Numbered from the stretch's first letter, positions 39,848-49,405 are shown. The stretch: 64,000 bases of DNA from Streptomyces venezuelae (GCF_008642375.1 NZ_CP029194.1:1736001-1800000), one strand, 5' to 3'. Made by a program: numbers and translations. The notes: generated by a model not told the origin, from the sequence alone.

Positions 39848-40654
39848 TTACGTCGCGGACGGGCGTTCCAGCTCGTGGCGGAGGTCCTCCAGCTCGGTGC
39901 CGCCGGCCATCTGGCGGGTCAACTCGTCGAGCGTGACGGAGCTCTTGGTGTGGCTGCCGGCCATCACGCCCCGCTTGAGGAGGACGAACCGGTCGCCGAC
40001 GAGGTAGGCGTGGTGGGGGTTGTGGGTGATGAGGACCACGCCGAGGCCCTCGTCACGCGCGGCGGCCACGTACTTCAGGACGACCCCGGACTGTTTGACG
40101 CCGAGCGCGGCGGTCGGCTCGTCGAGGACGAGGACCTTGGCGCCGAAGTGGACGGCGCGGGCGATGGCCACGCACTGGCGCTCGCCGCCGGAGAGGGTGC
40201 CGATCGGCTGGTCGACGTCGCGCAGGTCGATGCCCATGCGGAGCAGTGCCTCGCGGGTGGTGGTGCGCATCAGGTCGACGTCGAGCCGCTTGAAGGGGCC
40301 CGAGCCCTTGGTGGGCTCGGAGCCGAGGAAGAAGTTCCGCCAGACGGGCATGAGGGGGACGACGGCGAGGTCCTGGTAGACGGTGGCGATGCCCCGGTCG
40401 AGTGCGTCGCGCGGGTTGGCGAGGGTGACCTCCTCGCCCTCGATGCGGAAGGAGCCGGCGTCGTGCCGGTGGAGCCCCGCGACGATCTTGATGAGGGTGG
40501 ACTTGCCGGCGCCGTTGTCGCCGAGGACGCAGGTGATCTCGCCGGAGCGGACCTCCAGGGAGACCCCTTCGAGGGCGCGGATGTTGCCGTAGTACTTGCT
40601 GACGCCGTCGAGCTCGACGAGCGGAACGGCCTCGGTCTTCGTCGCCGTCGTCAC
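39848..40654 (-). CDS. Sugar ABC transporter ATPase (single nucleotide-binding domain)
   Basis: The 268-aa protein has Walker A (GDNGAGKST), a Q-loop ([20 protein letters not shown]), the signature LSGGERQ, Walker B ([12 protein letters not shown]) and a switch His (ITHNPHHAY). Q-loop details place it in the ribose/xylose/fructose importer group. Most members have two fused ATPase domains of ~500 aa; this one has a single domain, as in FrcA-type systems. The GTG at 40654 overlaps the permease stop by 4 bp. It works with the permease and the binding protein encoded just upstream. Confidence 0.92.
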   Translation of the reverse strand: MTTATKTEAVPLVELDGVSKYYGNIRALEGVSLEVRSGEITCVLGDNGAGKSTLIKIVAGLHRHDAGSFRIEGEEVTLANPRDALDRGIATVYQDLAVVPLMPVWRNFFLGSEPTKGSGPFKRLDVDLMRTTTREALLRMGIDLRDVDQPIGTLSGGERQCVAIARAVHFGAKVLVLDEPTAALGVKQSGVVLKYVAAARDEGLGVVLITHNPHHAYLVGDRFVLLKRGVMAGSHTKSSVTLDELTRQMAGGTELEDLRHELERPSAT

Positions 40655-41706
40655 TTGGTGGCCTCCACGCGCTTGCGGATCCAGGCGTTCAGCAGGGTCG
40701 CCAGGAGGAGCATCGCTCCCAGGAAGAACTTGAACCAGTCGGGGTTCCACTCGGCGTAGACGATGCCCTTGCTGGTCATGCCGAAGATGAGGGCGCCGAC
40801 CGCCGAGCCGATGGCGGAGCCGTATCCGCCGGTGATCAGACAGCCGCCGATGACGGCCGCGATGATGTAGATCAGCTCGTTGCCGACTCCTTCGCCCGAC
40901 TGGACGACGTCGAAGGAGAAGAGCAGGTGCTGGCCGGAGATCCAGGCGCAGAAGGCCACGCCCAGGTAAAGGCCGATCTTCGTCCGGTAGACCGGGACGC
41001 CGACCGCGCGGGCGGCGTCGGCGCCGCCGCCCACGGCGAAGATCCAGTTGCCGAAGCGGGTGCGGAGCAGGATCCAGGTGGCGAGGGCGACGAGGCCGAG
41101 CCACCACAGGATGGTGACCTTGAGCTCGACGCCGCCGACGGTCACCTGGGAGGCGAAGAGCTTCCGGGCGGAGGGGAAGCCCTCCATGTCGGCGATGGTC
41201 TTGGTGGAGACGGTGCCGCTGATGAGCTTGGTGAGGCCGAGGTTCAGGCCGGTCAGCATGAGGAAGGTGCCGAGCGTGATGATGAAGCTGGGCAGCTTGG
41301 TGCGGGTCAGCATGAAGCCGTTGAAGACGCCGATCGCGAGGGTGACGAGCAGCGAGACGCCGACGCCGACCCAGACGTTCGCCGTCATCTGGTAGCTGAA
41401 CATCGAGGAGACCAGCGCCGAGCTGGTGACCAGCACGCCGGCGGAGAGGTCGAACTCGCCGCCGATCATCAGCAGGGCGACCGGGACGGCCATGATGCCG
41501 ATGGTGGAGGCCGCGTAGAGCACGGTGCCGAGGCTCGCGGGGCGCAGGAAGCTGTCGGCCGCGATCGAGAAGAACACGAAGACGGCGATCGCGCCGACGA
41601 CCGAGCCCAGCTCGGGCCGGGCGAGGAGCTTCTTCAGCGGGGTGGTGCGCAGGAGCCGTTCGTCGACGTGGTCGAGGCCGTCGGACGGTGGGGCGGTGGA
41701 GCTCAT
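40651..41706 (-). CDS. Sugar ABC transporter permease (RbsC-like)
   Basis: The 351-aa protein has about nine or ten membrane helices. The hallmark [16 protein letters not shown] and the later [20 protein letters not shown] are typical of RbsC/XylH-type permeases. It should pass a monosaccharide or inositol. It is translationally coupled on both sides by 4-bp overlaps (ATGA with the binding protein, GTGA with the ATPase). Confidence 0.93.
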   Translation of the reverse strand: MSSTAPPSDGLDHVDERLLRTTPLKKLLARPELGSVVGAIAVFVFFSIAADSFLRPASLGTVLYAASTIGIMAVPVALLMIGGEFDLSAGVLVTSSALVSSMFSYQMTANVWVGVGVSLLVTLAIGVFNGFMLTRTKLPSFIITLGTFLMLTGLNLGLTKLISGTVSTKTIADMEGFPSARKLFASQVTVGGVELKVTILWWLGLVALATWILLRTRFGNWIFAVGGGADAARAVGVPVYRTKIGLYLGVAFCAWISGQHLLFSFDVVQSGEGVGNELIYIIAAVIGGCLITGGYGSAIGSAVGALIFGMTSKGIVYAEWNPDWFKFFLGAMLLLATLLNAWIRKRVEATK

Positions 41707-42722
41707 CGGGTACCCCGCTCCGCGTACTCCTTGAGCGCGCCCGCCTGGTCCTTGGTGATGATCTGGGGGCCGGTGAGGACCGGCTTGCCACCGCCGAGGA
41801 CGTCGGCGTTGTAGCGGTAGAGCCAGAGCAGGTCGACGGCCTCGTACCCCTGGAGGTAGGGCTGCTGGTCGACGGCGAAGCCGAGCGTGCCGGCCTGGAG
41901 GGAGGTCGCGACCTTGGCGTTGAGGTCGAAGGTGTCGACCTCGGCCTTGCTCCCGGCGCTCTTCGCGGCCTGGACGGCGGTGTCCGCGAAGGGGGCGCCG
42001 AGGGTGACGACGGCGTCGACGGCCTTGTCGGACTGGAGCTTGGCCTCGATGGAGGCCTTGACGTCGGGCATGTTGGTGCCGTCGACGTAGAGGTTCACGA
42101 GCTCGCCGCCGAAGGTCTTCTTCGCTCCGGCGCAGCGCTGCTCGTGGCCGATGTTGCCCTGCTCGTGCAGGACGCAGAGGGCCTTCTTCTTGCCGCGCCG
42201 GTCCAGCTCGTCGCCGACGGCCTCGCCGGCGACGGTCTCGTCCTGGCCGATGTGGGTGAGGGCGCCGAAGGCCTTGGACTGCTCGGCGCCGGAGTTCACG
42301 GTGATCACCGGGATGCCGGCCTTGACGGCCTTCTCGACGGAGGCCTTCATCGCGTCGGGCTTGGCGAGGGTGACGATCAGTCCGTCGACGCCCTTGGCGA
42401 CGTACGAGTCGATGAGCTGGGCCTGCTGCTGGGCCTCGTCGCTGTGCGCGTACAGGAAGTTGATGTTGTCCTTGACGGCGGCCTGCTTGGCGCCGTTCTG
42501 GACGATGTCCCAGAAGGTGTCCCCGTCACCGGAGTGGGTCACCATGGCGAAGGTCCAGCGGGGGGTGCCGACGGCCGCCCTGCCCTGTGCCGCCGCGGCC
42601 TTGCGCGCGTCCTCCGCCCGCTTCCCGCCGGTGCTGCTGCACCCCGCGAGGGCTCCTGTGAGCGCGAGCGCGAGCACGGCGCCGATGACGGCCCGCACCC
42701 CTCCTGTCCGAAGCCTGGTCAC
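41703..42722 (-). CDS. Sugar-binding lipoprotein (periplasmic-binding-protein family 1, RbsB-like)
   Basis: From the GTG at 42722 the 339-aa protein starts [20 protein letters not shown] with lipobox LAGC, a proper lipoprotein signal, and has AAAGGAGGG upstream. Upstream ATGs lack a ribosome binding site and would bury the signal, so I prefer this start. The family-4 sugar-binding fold is seen at [34 protein letters not shown] and [20 protein letters not shown]. It captures the sugar outside the membrane. GntR-family control is likely, because the repressor gene is 107 bp upstream. Confidence 0.9.
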   Translation of the reverse strand: MTRLRTGGVRAVIGAVLALALTGALAGCSSTGGKRAEDARKAAAAQGRAAVGTPRWTFAMVTHSGDGDTFWDIVQNGAKQAAVKDNINFLYAHSDEAQQQAQLIDSYVAKGVDGLIVTLAKPDAMKASVEKAVKAGIPVITVNSGAEQSKAFGALTHIGQDETVAGEAVGDELDRRGKKKALCVLHEQGNIGHEQRCAGAKKTFGGELVNLYVDGTNMPDVKASIEAKLQSDKAVDAVVTLGAPFADTAVQAAKSAGSKAEVDTFDLNAKVATSLQAGTLGFAVDQQPYLQGYEAVDLLWLYRYNADVLGGGKPVLTGPQIITKDQAGALKEYAERGTR

Positions 42723-42829
42723 GAGGCCGTGCCCTCCTTTGTGTCCTTCTGCGTGCATTGCAGTATCGGTCATGCGGGTCGTGGCACTGGTCAGGGGGGC
42801 GCTCGGGGCCCGTCGGGCGGCGTGTGCTG

Positions 42830-43597
42830 TCAAGGGCGGACCATCAGCTGGAGCTCGAAGGAGTAGCGGGCGGCCCGGTAGAGATGGGAGCCGTGCTCGA
42901 CGGCCCGGCCGGTGTCGTCGTAGGTGGTGCGTTCCATCGTGAGCAGCGGGGCACCCGCCCGCTCGTCGAGGAGCGCGGCCTCCTCCGCGGTCGCGGCGCG
43001 GGCGCCGATGGACTGACGGGCGCTGTGCAGGGTGAGCGCGGCCGAGCGGAGCATCCGGTAGAGGCCGGTGGTCTCAAGGCGTCCGGTGTCCGGTTCGTCC
43101 GGGCCGAGGAGCCCGGCGGGCAGGTGGTTGCGCAGGTACGCCATGGGCTCGCCGTACGCGGTGCGCAGCCGCTCCAGGTAGTGGACGTCGCTGCCCTCGG
43201 GTACGCCGAGGGCGGCCGCGACCGGTGCGGTGGCGGGTTCGAGGCGGTTGGCGAGGACCCGCGTGGCGGGGCGGCGGCCCGCGGCCTCCAGGTCGTCGTA
43301 GAGGCTGCTGAGCTCCAGCGGGCGCCGGACCCTGCTGTGCACGACCTGGGTGCCGACGCCCCGGCGGCGGACGAGGAGGCCCTTGTCGACGAGGGACTGG
43401 ATGGCCTGGCGGACGGTGGGGCGGGAGAGGCCGAGGCGGGTGGCGAGCTCGATCTCGTTGCCGAGGAGGGTGCCCGGGGGCAGCGTCCCGTTCTCCACCG
43501 CGGCCTCCAGCTGCTGGGCCAGCTGGAAGTAGAGCGGGACCGGACTGGTGCGGTCCACGGAGAGCGGGGGCAGGGGGGAACCGGACTGCTTGGCCAC
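42830..43597 (-). CDS. GntR-family regulator (HutC subfamily)
   Basis: The 255-aa protein has an N-terminal winged helix (PLYFQLAQQLEAAVENGTLP, then LGLSRPTVRQAIQSLVDKGL). A C-terminal UTRA effector-binding domain follows (HYLERLRTAYGEPMAYLRNH, then APLLTMERTTYDDTGRAVEH). HutC-type regulators bind sugars or sugar phosphates and repress nearby uptake genes. The start is a GTG at 43597. It lies between the ABC importer and a divergent dehydrogenase and probably binds the TTGTCCTGACAA palindrome in the intergenic region. Confidence 0.9.
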   Translation of the reverse strand: MAKQSGSPLPPLSVDRTSPVPLYFQLAQQLEAAVENGTLPPGTLLGNEIELATRLGLSRPTVRQAIQSLVDKGLLVRRRGVGTQVVHSRVRRPLELSSLYDDLEAAGRRPATRVLANRLEPATAPVAAALGVPEGSDVHYLERLRTAYGEPMAYLRNHLPAGLLGPDEPDTGRLETTGLYRMLRSAALTLHSARQSIGARAATAEEAALLDERAGAPLLTMERTTYDDTGRAVEHGSHLYRAARYSFELQLMVRP

Positions 43598-43673
43598 GGG
43601 GGGAGCGTATCCGCGCACGCAGACGACCGGAAGCCGACGGCGGGCAGGGACGACATGACGTCGTGACGTCCGG

Positions 43674-43685
43674 TTGTCCTGACAA
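43674..43685. promoter_or_regulatory. Probable GntR operator between the regulator and the dehydrogenase gene
   Basis: TTGTC-CT-GACAA is a perfect inverted repeat of the size and style of HutC/GntR operators. It is followed at 43689 by TTGACA, a possible -35 box of the rightward dehydrogenase gene, and preceded by ATGACGTCGTGACGTC. The position suits control of both divergent genes. Confidence 0.6.
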
Positions 43686-43723
43686 TCCTTGACACCGGGG
43701 TCGTACCGCTCCACGGTGGGGCC

Positions 43724-44725
43724 ATGCGCATCGGACTCATCGGTACGGGACGGATCGGGAGCTTCCACGCGGGGGTACTGGCCCGCCACCCGGAGGTCGA
43801 TTCGCTGGTCGTGGCGGACGCGGACGCTACGCGGGCGGCCGGGGTCGCGGGGGCGCTCGGGGCACAGGCCGCGCCCGACGTGACGGCGCTGCTCGGGCAC
43901 CCCCTGGACGCGGTGGTGATCGCCTCGGCGACGGCCGCGCACGCGGAGCTGATCGCCCGCGCCGCCGGGGCGGGTCTGCCGGTCTTCTGCGAGAAGCCGA
44001 TCGCCCTGGACGTGCCCGGCACTCGGGCGGCGCTGCGGGCCGTGGCGGAGGCGGGCACCGAGCTCCAGCTCGGGTTCATGCGCCGCTTCGACACGGGGTA
44101 CCGGGCGGCGCGGGAGGCGGTGCGGTCGGGGCGGCTCGGCCGGCTGCACACCGTACGGGCGGCGACGTCCGACCCGGAGCCGCCGCCCGCCACGTACCTG
44201 CCGCTCTCCGGCGGGCTCTTCCGGGACTGTCTGGTGCACGACTTCGACATCGTGCGGTGGGTGACCGGGCGGGAGGTCGTCGAGGTGTACGCGACGGGCT
44301 CGGACGCGGGTCCCGCGATGTTCCGGGAGGCGGGGGACGTGGACACGGCCGCCGCGCTCCTCACCCTGGACGACGGCACGCTGGTGACGGTGACGGGGAC
44401 CCGGTGCAACGGCGCCGGGTACGACGTGCGGCTGGAGCTGGCCGGCGAGCGGGACCAGATCGCGGTGGGCCTGGACGACCGGACCCCGCTCACCTCGGTG
44501 GAGCCCCAGGGGCCGCCGGCGCCGGGGAAGCCCTGGCAGGGCTTCCTGGAGCGGTTCGCCCCCGCGTACGAGGCGGAGCTCGCCGCCTTCGTCCGGCTGG
44601 TGCGCGGCGAGGTGCCCAATCCGTGCGACGGCCCCGAGGCCCTGGCTGCGCTCCGGATCGCCGAGGCGTGCGAACTGTCCCGCCGGGAGCGGCGTCCGGT
44701 CCGGGTGGACGCGGCCGCTCCGTAA
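43724..44725 (+). CDS. Gfo/Idh/MocA-family dehydrogenase (inositol 2-dehydrogenase-like)
   Basis: The 333-aa protein starts MRIGLIGTGRIGSFHAGVLA, the NAD(P) Rossmann loop. It has the family signature CEKPIALDVPGTR and the catalytic region GGLFRDCLVHDFDIVRWVTG with Asp and His. This is close to myo-inositol 2-dehydrogenase and scyllo-inositol dehydrogenases. Together with the ABC importer, ROK kinase and GntR regulator it suggests uptake and oxidation of a cyclitol or hexose. The substrate remains an inference. The 3' end carries a 24-bp duplication spanning the stop codon. Confidence 0.88.
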   Translation: MRIGLIGTGRIGSFHAGVLARHPEVDSLVVADADATRAAGVAGALGAQAAPDVTALLGHPLDAVVIASATAAHAELIARAAGAGLPVFCEKPIALDVPGTRAALRAVAEAGTELQLGFMRRFDTGYRAAREAVRSGRLGRLHTVRAATSDPEPPPATYLPLSGGLFRDCLVHDFDIVRWVTGREVVEVYATGSDAGPAMFREAGDVDTAAALLTLDDGTLVTVTGTRCNGAGYDVRLELAGERDQIAVGLDDRTPLTSVEPQGPPAPGKPWQGFLERFAPAYEAELAAFVRLVRGEVPNPCDGPEALAALRIAEACELSRRERRPVRVDAAAP

Positions 44726-44758
44726 CGCGGTCTCGCGGCCGCTCCGTAACACGGTCTC
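44711..44758. repeat. 24-bp tandem duplication across a stop codon
   Basis: GCGGCCGCTCCGTAACGCGG plus TCTC (44711-44734) is followed directly by a second copy with one change (44735-44758). The first copy contains the last codons and the TAA stop of the dehydrogenase gene, and the second lies in the gap before the convergent P450. It looks like a recent slippage event. Confidence 0.9.
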
Positions 44759-44763
44759 TCCGC

Positions 44764-45942
44764 TCACCACCGCACCGGCAGGTGGCGGACGCCGCGGATG
44801 AGGAGGCCGGGAACCCACTCCCAGGGGTCGGCCTCGGCGTCCAGTTCGAGCCGGGGGAAGCGGTCCAGGAGGGTGCGGAGGGCGATCCTGCCCTCCAGGC
44901 GGGCGAGCGGAGCGCCCAGGCAGTAGTGCATGCCGTGGCCGAAGGCGAGGTGGCCGCGGGTGTCGCGGCGGATGTCGAAGCGGTCGGGGTCGGGGAAGCG
45001 GGCCGGGTCGCGGTCGAGCGCGCCGATCGCCACGAGCACGCTCGCGCCCGCCGGGATCTCGGTGCCGCCGATGGTGACGGGCTCGCGGGTGAAGCGGAAG
45101 GTGCTGGTCTCCACCGGTCCGTCGTACCGCAGGGACTCCTCGATCGCCCCGTCGAGGAGCTCGGGGTCCGCGCGCAGGGCGGCGAGCTGCTCCGGGTGGG
45201 CCAGGAGGTTGCGGACGGTGTTGGAGATGAGGTTGACCGTGGTCTCGTGGCCGGCGATGAGCAACAGGTAGGCCATGGCACGGAGTTCGGGCCCGGAGAG
45301 CCGGTCGCCGTCCTCGGCGCGGGCGGCGATGAGACCGGAGAGCAGGTCGTCGGCGGGGCCCGCGGCGCGCTTGTCCTCGATGAGCGCGTCGAGGTAGCCG
45401 GCGAAGCCCTGCAGGGCGCCGAGGTAGCCGTCCTCGCCCGCGGGGGTGACGAGCTCGTTCGACCAGTCGCGGAAGGTGTCGCGGTCCTCGGCGGGGACCC
45501 CGAGGAGTTCGCAGATGACGGTGATCGGCAGGGGGAACGCGTAGGCGTCGACGAGGTCGGCGCGTCCGGCCGGTTCCATGGCGTCGGCGAGTTCCCCGGT
45601 GAGCCGCTCGATGCGGGGGCGCAGGGCCTCGACCCGGCGACCGGTGAAGACACCCGTGACCAGTCGGCGGAGCCGGGTGTGGTCGGGGGCGTCCGCCGCG
45701 AGGAGGTGGACGCCGATGACGTCCTCCTCCGGCGGCCGTACGCCGACGACGGAGGGGGACTTGGCGAGCCGCTGGTCGGCGAAGGCGGCGCGTCCCTCCT
45801 CGTGGCCGACGACCAGCCAGAACTGGTAGCCGTCGGGCATGCGGACCTCGTGGACCGGGCCGGACTCACGGAGCTTGGCGTAGTAGGGGTACGGGTTCGC
45901 GGTGAAGTCCGCGCCGTACTCCCCCAGTTCGATGACGGACAT
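44764..45942 (-). CDS. Cytochrome P450 (CYP107-like)
   Basis: The 392-aa protein has I-helix LLLIAGHETTVNLISN, K-helix ExxR in IEESLRYDGPVETSTFRFT and heme loop FGHGMHYCLGAPLARLEG. These are typical of the large CYP107 group of Streptomyces P450s, which hydroxylate diverse small molecules. No redox partner or biosynthetic gene is beside it. It lies 37 bp from the end of the two-component genes on the same strand but is separately oriented as a unit. Function is unknown beyond monooxygenation. Confidence 0.93.
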   Translation of the reverse strand: MSVIELGEYGADFTANPYPYYAKLRESGPVHEVRMPDGYQFWLVVGHEEGRAAFADQRLAKSPSVVGVRPPEEDVIGVHLLAADAPDHTRLRRLVTGVFTGRRVEALRPRIERLTGELADAMEPAGRADLVDAYAFPLPITVICELLGVPAEDRDTFRDWSNELVTPAGEDGYLGALQGFAGYLDALIEDKRAAGPADDLLSGLIAARAEDGDRLSGPELRAMAYLLLIAGHETTVNLISNTVRNLLAHPEQLAALRADPELLDGAIEESLRYDGPVETSTFRFTREPVTIGGTEIPAGASVLVAIGALDRDPARFPDPDRFDIRRDTRGHLAFGHGMHYCLGAPLARLEGRIALRTLLDRFPRLELDAEADPWEWVPGLLIRGVRHLPVRW

Positions 45943-45979
45943 CTCCGCAGACTATCCGACCGGCCGACGACCGCTCCGG

Positions 45980-46663
45980 CTATTCCTCCTCGTCCAGGAG
46001 GCCCGCGTCGTGGACCAGGAGGGCGATCTGGACGCGGTTGTTGAGGCCGAGCTTGGCGAGGACGCGCGAGACATGGGTCTTGACCGTGGGGACGCTCATG
46101 TACAGCTCGGCGGCGATCTCCGCGTTGGAGCGGCCCTTGCCGACGGCGACGGCCACTTCCCTTTCCCGTACGGCCAGTTCGGCGAGGCGCGCGGTGATCG
46201 CGGCGCGCCGGGACTCCTCGCGCCGGTCCGGGCGGTCCTGCTCCCCCGCGACATGGGTCATCAACTGGCGGGTGACGGCCGGGGAGAGCACCGGGTCCCC
46301 GGCGGCGACCCGGCGGACGGCGGCCACGATCTCGGCGGGCGGGGTGTCCTTGAGGACGAAGCCGGCGGCGCCCGCCCGCAGGGCGCGCAGCACCTGCTCG
46401 TCGGCGTGGAAGGTGGTGAGGACGACGACCTCGGGGGCGCCGGGGAGTGCGCGGAGCCGTTCGGTGGCGGTGAGCCCGTCGACCTGGGGCATGCGGATGT
46501 CCATGAGGACGACGTCCGGGGCGAGCCGGTCGACGAGCTCGGGGACCTCGCGGCCGTCCGCGCCCTCGCCGACGATCTCCAGGTCCTCGGCACCGCCGAG
46601 CATGAAGGTGAGGCCCGCGCGGACCAGGGGGTCGTCGTCGACGATGATCAGCCGGATGGTCAT
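45980..46663 (-). CDS. NarL/LuxR-type response regulator
   Basis: The 227-aa protein has a receiver domain (IRLIIVDDDPLVRAGLTFML, phospho-Asp in DVVLMDIRMP, Lys in GFVLKDTPP). A LuxR helix-turn-helix follows (AVREREVAVAVGKGRSNAEI, AELYMSVPTVKTHVSRVLAK). The ATG at 46663 overlaps the kinase stop by 4 bp, so I prefer it over an ATG 9 nt upstream. It is the partner of the kinase encoded before it. The target genes are not evident. Confidence 0.94.
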   Translation of the reverse strand: MTIRLIIVDDDPLVRAGLTFMLGGAEDLEIVGEGADGREVPELVDRLAPDVVLMDIRMPQVDGLTATERLRALPGAPEVVVLTTFHADEQVLRALRAGAAGFVLKDTPPAEIVAAVRRVAAGDPVLSPAVTRQLMTHVAGEQDRPDRREESRRAAITARLAELAVREREVAVAVGKGRSNAEIAAELYMSVPTVKTHVSRVLAKLGLNNRVQIALLVHDAGLLDEEE

Positions 46664-47880
46664 GAGGGCCACGGTAGCCAGGCGTGCAGGGCGAACCCGC
46701 CGCCGGGGGCCGGTCCGTGCTCCAGTCGGCCCCCGGCGAGGGCGGCCCGCTCGGTGAGCCCGATGAGGCCCTGGCCGGAGCCGGGGACGTGCGGGACGGG
46801 TCCGGCGGGCGCGGGGTTGTGGACGGTGACGTCGAGGCCCTCGCCGGGCCGGCCGCTCACGGTGACGGTGACCTTGGTGCCGGGGGCGTGCTTGCGGCAG
46901 TTGGTCAGGCCCTCCTGGGCGATGCGGTAGGCGGTGCGGCCGGTGGAGGCGGGGACGGCGGGCGCGCCCTCGGCGGTGTCGACGTCGAGTTCCAGGACGA
47001 TGTCCGCGCCGGCCTCGCGGGACTCGGCGACGAGCGCGTCGAGGGTGGCGAGGGTCGGCTGGGGCCGGTCGCCGTCGCCGTTCTCGCCGGGCGCCCGCAG
47101 GACCCCGATGATCTCGCGCAGGTCCTGGAGGGCCTCGTGGGCGCTGTCGCGGATGACGCCGGCGGCGCGGGCGATCTGCTCGGGCGGGGCGTCCGGCCGG
47201 AAGTCCAGGGCCCCCGCGTGCACGCTGAGGAGGGTCAGCCGGTGGGCGAGGACGTCGTGCATCTCGCGGGCGATGGCCTCGCGGGCGAGCCGCTGGGCCT
47301 GGGCGGCGCGCAGCTCGGCCTCGGCCTCGGCGCGGCGGGCGCGCTCGCGGAGGGCCTCGACGAGCTGGCGCCGGGAGCGGACGAGCATGCCCCAGGCGGT
47401 GACGAGGAGGATGAGGACGAAGCCGAGGACGACCGCGATCCCGGCGTTGAGGGTGGGGTCGGGGCGGACGAAGACCTGGACGGTGGAGGCGGCGACGGCG
47501 AGCGCGCCGATCCAGGCGACCTCGCGGAAGGGGCGGCGGACGGCGACGCTGAAGAGGCTCGCGAGGACGGCGCCGCCGGCGACCGGGGCGACGACGCTGA
47601 GCAGGGAGAGGCCGACGGCCAGTCCGACGGGCCAGCGGCGGCGCAGCCAGAGGGCGCAGCAGGCGGCGGCGCCGGCGATCTGGTCGAAGAGGATGACGGG
47701 CTCGCTGCTGTACTCCGCGCCGGCGTCGGCGGCGATGAGTCCGACGAGCGCCGCGAGGAGGAAGAGGGAGGTGTCGACGATCCAGTCACGGACGGTACGG
47801 CGGGGCCTTGCCGCGCCGCTCTCGCCCGGTGCGACCAGGTGGGAGGGGAACAGCCAGCGCTGTCGTTCCGTACGGGTCAT
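46660..47880 (-). CDS. Sensor histidine kinase (HPK7/DesK-like)
   Basis: The 406-aa protein has about five or six N-terminal membrane helices (residues 30-170, beginning WIVDTSLFLLAALVGLIAAD) and a short coiled coil (RRAEAEAELRAAQAQRLARE). It then has the HisKA_3 phosphoacceptor region IAREMHDVLAHRLTLLSVHA. The ATPase domain follows, with EGLTNCRKHAPGT (N box) and GSGQGLIGLTERAALAGG (G box). It has no large sensor domain, so it probably senses membrane or envelope state. It is translationally coupled to the response regulator. Confidence 0.94.
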   Translation of the reverse strand: MTRTERQRWLFPSHLVAPGESGAARPRRTVRDWIVDTSLFLLAALVGLIAADAGAEYSSEPVILFDQIAGAAACCALWLRRRWPVGLAVGLSLLSVVAPVAGGAVLASLFSVAVRRPFREVAWIGALAVAASTVQVFVRPDPTLNAGIAVVLGFVLILLVTAWGMLVRSRRQLVEALRERARRAEAEAELRAAQAQRLAREAIAREMHDVLAHRLTLLSVHAGALDFRPDAPPEQIARAAGVIRDSAHEALQDLREIIGVLRAPGENGDGDRPQPTLATLDALVAESREAGADIVLELDVDTAEGAPAVPASTGRTAYRIAQEGLTNCRKHAPGTKVTVTVSGRPGEGLDVTVHNPAPAGPVPHVPGSGQGLIGLTERAALAGGRLEHGPAPGGGFALHAWLPWPS

Positions 47881-48026
47881 ATCGGCAATGTACGCAGCTG
47901 AGGGCCCCGCGCGGGTGAGGGTCGGCGCCGGACGCTACCTAAGTCGCGGAGGTCGATACTTCGGTCGCAGTGGCCGTGGACCGCAGTCGGACGCGGCCGG
48001 AGCCGTCACCCGATGATGATCAAGAC

Positions 48027-48248
48027 ATGAAGAGATTCCTTGAGGTCACCGGTTTCCTGCTCGTCGTGTTCGGCGTCTGCGGAGTGATCCGCGAGCTGAC
48101 CGACGGCTGGTTCAAGCTGATGGGCCTGACCCGTTTCCTGACCGGGAACGTGTGGTTCATGGAGGGCAGGGAGGTGTTCGTGAACATCGTGATCGCAGCC
48201 CTCGGCCTGGTGCTCATGATCGTGTCGGACCGCGTACGGAAGTCCTGA
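48027..48248 (+). CDS. Small two-helix membrane protein of unknown function
   Basis: The 73-aa protein MKRFLEVTGFLLVVFGVCGV has a first hydrophobic helix at residues 6-24 and a second (VNIVIAALGLVLMIVSDRVR) near its end. Small proteins of this type are common in Streptomyces and have no known role. It is a single gene followed by a strong palindrome at 48264-48330. Confidence 0.75.
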   Translation: MKRFLEVTGFLLVVFGVCGVIRELTDGWFKLMGLTRFLTGNVWFMEGREVFVNIVIAALGLVLMIVSDRVRKS

Positions 48249-48263
48249 CCCTCGGGACGGCCC

Positions 48264-48330
48264 AGGGCCTGTCCGACGGATCATGGCCGGGGCCGCGGCC
48301 TGTCCGGCCCTGATCCGTCGGACAGGCCCT
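48264..48330. repeat. 67-bp near-perfect palindrome, possible MITE or solo insertion-sequence ends
   Basis: AGGGCCTGTCCGACGGATCA (48264-48283) is exactly complementary to 48311-48330. After one mismatch the pairing continues GGCCGG/CCGGCC, leaving a 13-nt loop. The arm resembles the insertion-sequence end at 5541-5566 in 21 of 26 positions. The element lies between convergent genes, where it could also terminate transcription. Its right end supplies part of the TAG stop of the EamA transporter gene. Confidence 0.7.
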
Positions 48331-49255
48331 AGCGGGCGTCCTCGTCGGCCGTGCGGCGGCCCCAGCTGGTCCCCGCGAGGACGAGGACCGCGCCGAGGAG
48401 ACCGAGGATCCCCGGGCGGTCGCCGGCAAGGGCGATGCCTGCGGCGGCGGCCCAGAGCGGCTCCGTGCCGAGGAGCAGGCTGACCCGGGACGGGGAGCTG
48501 CGGCGGACCGCCCACATCTGCACGAAGAAGGCGAAGAGCGTGCAGAAGACGGAGAGGAAGAGCAGCCCGACCCACTCGCGGGGGCCGAAGTCGAGGGCGG
48601 TCGCCCAGGGCGAGGCACCCGTCCCGGGGAAGGCCGCGATGACGGCGAAGACGGCGACGGCGGAGCCGAGCTGGACGGTGGTGAGGGAGAGCGAGTCGGC
48701 CGACCGGACCGCCTTGATCCGGGACATCGCCAGGACGTGGACGGTACGGGCGAGGGCGGCGAGCAGCATGAGGAGGTCGCCGAGGGAGGGTGCGGTGAAG
48801 CCGCCGCCCTGGGTGAGCAGGACGACGCCCGTGACGGAGAGCGCGGCGGCGGCGAGGAAGGCGCGGGGCGGCCGCACCCGGGTGACGGCGGCCTCGGCGA
48901 GCGGGGTGAAGATCATGGTGAGGCTGATGATCAGGCCCGCGTTGGTGGCGGAGGTGTGGACGACGCCGTACGTCTCCAGGAGGAAGATCCCGCTGAGGAT
49001 CAGCCCGAGGGTGCCGGCGCCGCGCCACTGGGCCGCGGTGAGCGCGCGGAGCTTGCGCCGTCCGGCGACGACGAGGACGGGCAGCACCACCGCGAAGCGC
49101 AGCACGAGGACCGCGATGACGGTGTGGGTGGTGGTGATGCCCTTGGCCGCGAGGTAGCTGGCGCCCCAGACGACGGCGACGAGCAGGACGGGCAGGTCGA
49201 TGAGCCAGGCGCGGCGCGGGGCGCCGAGGGACACGGGGGCAGCGAGGGAGGACAT
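48329..49255 (-). CDS. DMT-superfamily transporter with EamA domains
   Basis: The 308-aa protein has ten predicted membrane helices in two EamA repeats. The first begins LPVLLVAVVWGASYLAAKGI and the second near LTTVQLGSAVAVFAVIAAFP. Members export amino acids, metabolites or drugs. The start MSSLAAPVSLG (ATG 49255, GGAG upstream) is preferred over an earlier frame extension that adds non-hydrophobic residues. The stop codon lies at the edge of the 67-bp palindrome. The substrate is unknown. Confidence 0.9.
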   Translation of the reverse strand: MSSLAAPVSLGAPRRAWLIDLPVLLVAVVWGASYLAAKGITTTHTVIAVLVLRFAVVLPVLVVAGRRKLRALTAAQWRGAGTLGLILSGIFLLETYGVVHTSATNAGLIISLTMIFTPLAEAAVTRVRPPRAFLAAAALSVTGVVLLTQGGGFTAPSLGDLLMLLAALARTVHVLAMSRIKAVRSADSLSLTTVQLGSAVAVFAVIAAFPGTGASPWATALDFGPREWVGLLFLSVFCTLFAFFVQMWAVRRSSPSRVSLLLGTEPLWAAAAGIALAGDRPGILGLLGAVLVLAGTSWGRRTADEDAR

Positions 49256-49405
49256 GACGGCCGTTTCTCCAACTGTCGGGACGAGGTGGAGACTTCGACG
49301 GCTCGCACGTGGAGCGATCACGGTACCGGGAGAGGCGTGTGGTGGCTACACCTTTCCGGGCCTCGCCGGTCAAGGGCTGCTGTCCTGACGGACGGGGAGG
49401 CGCGG

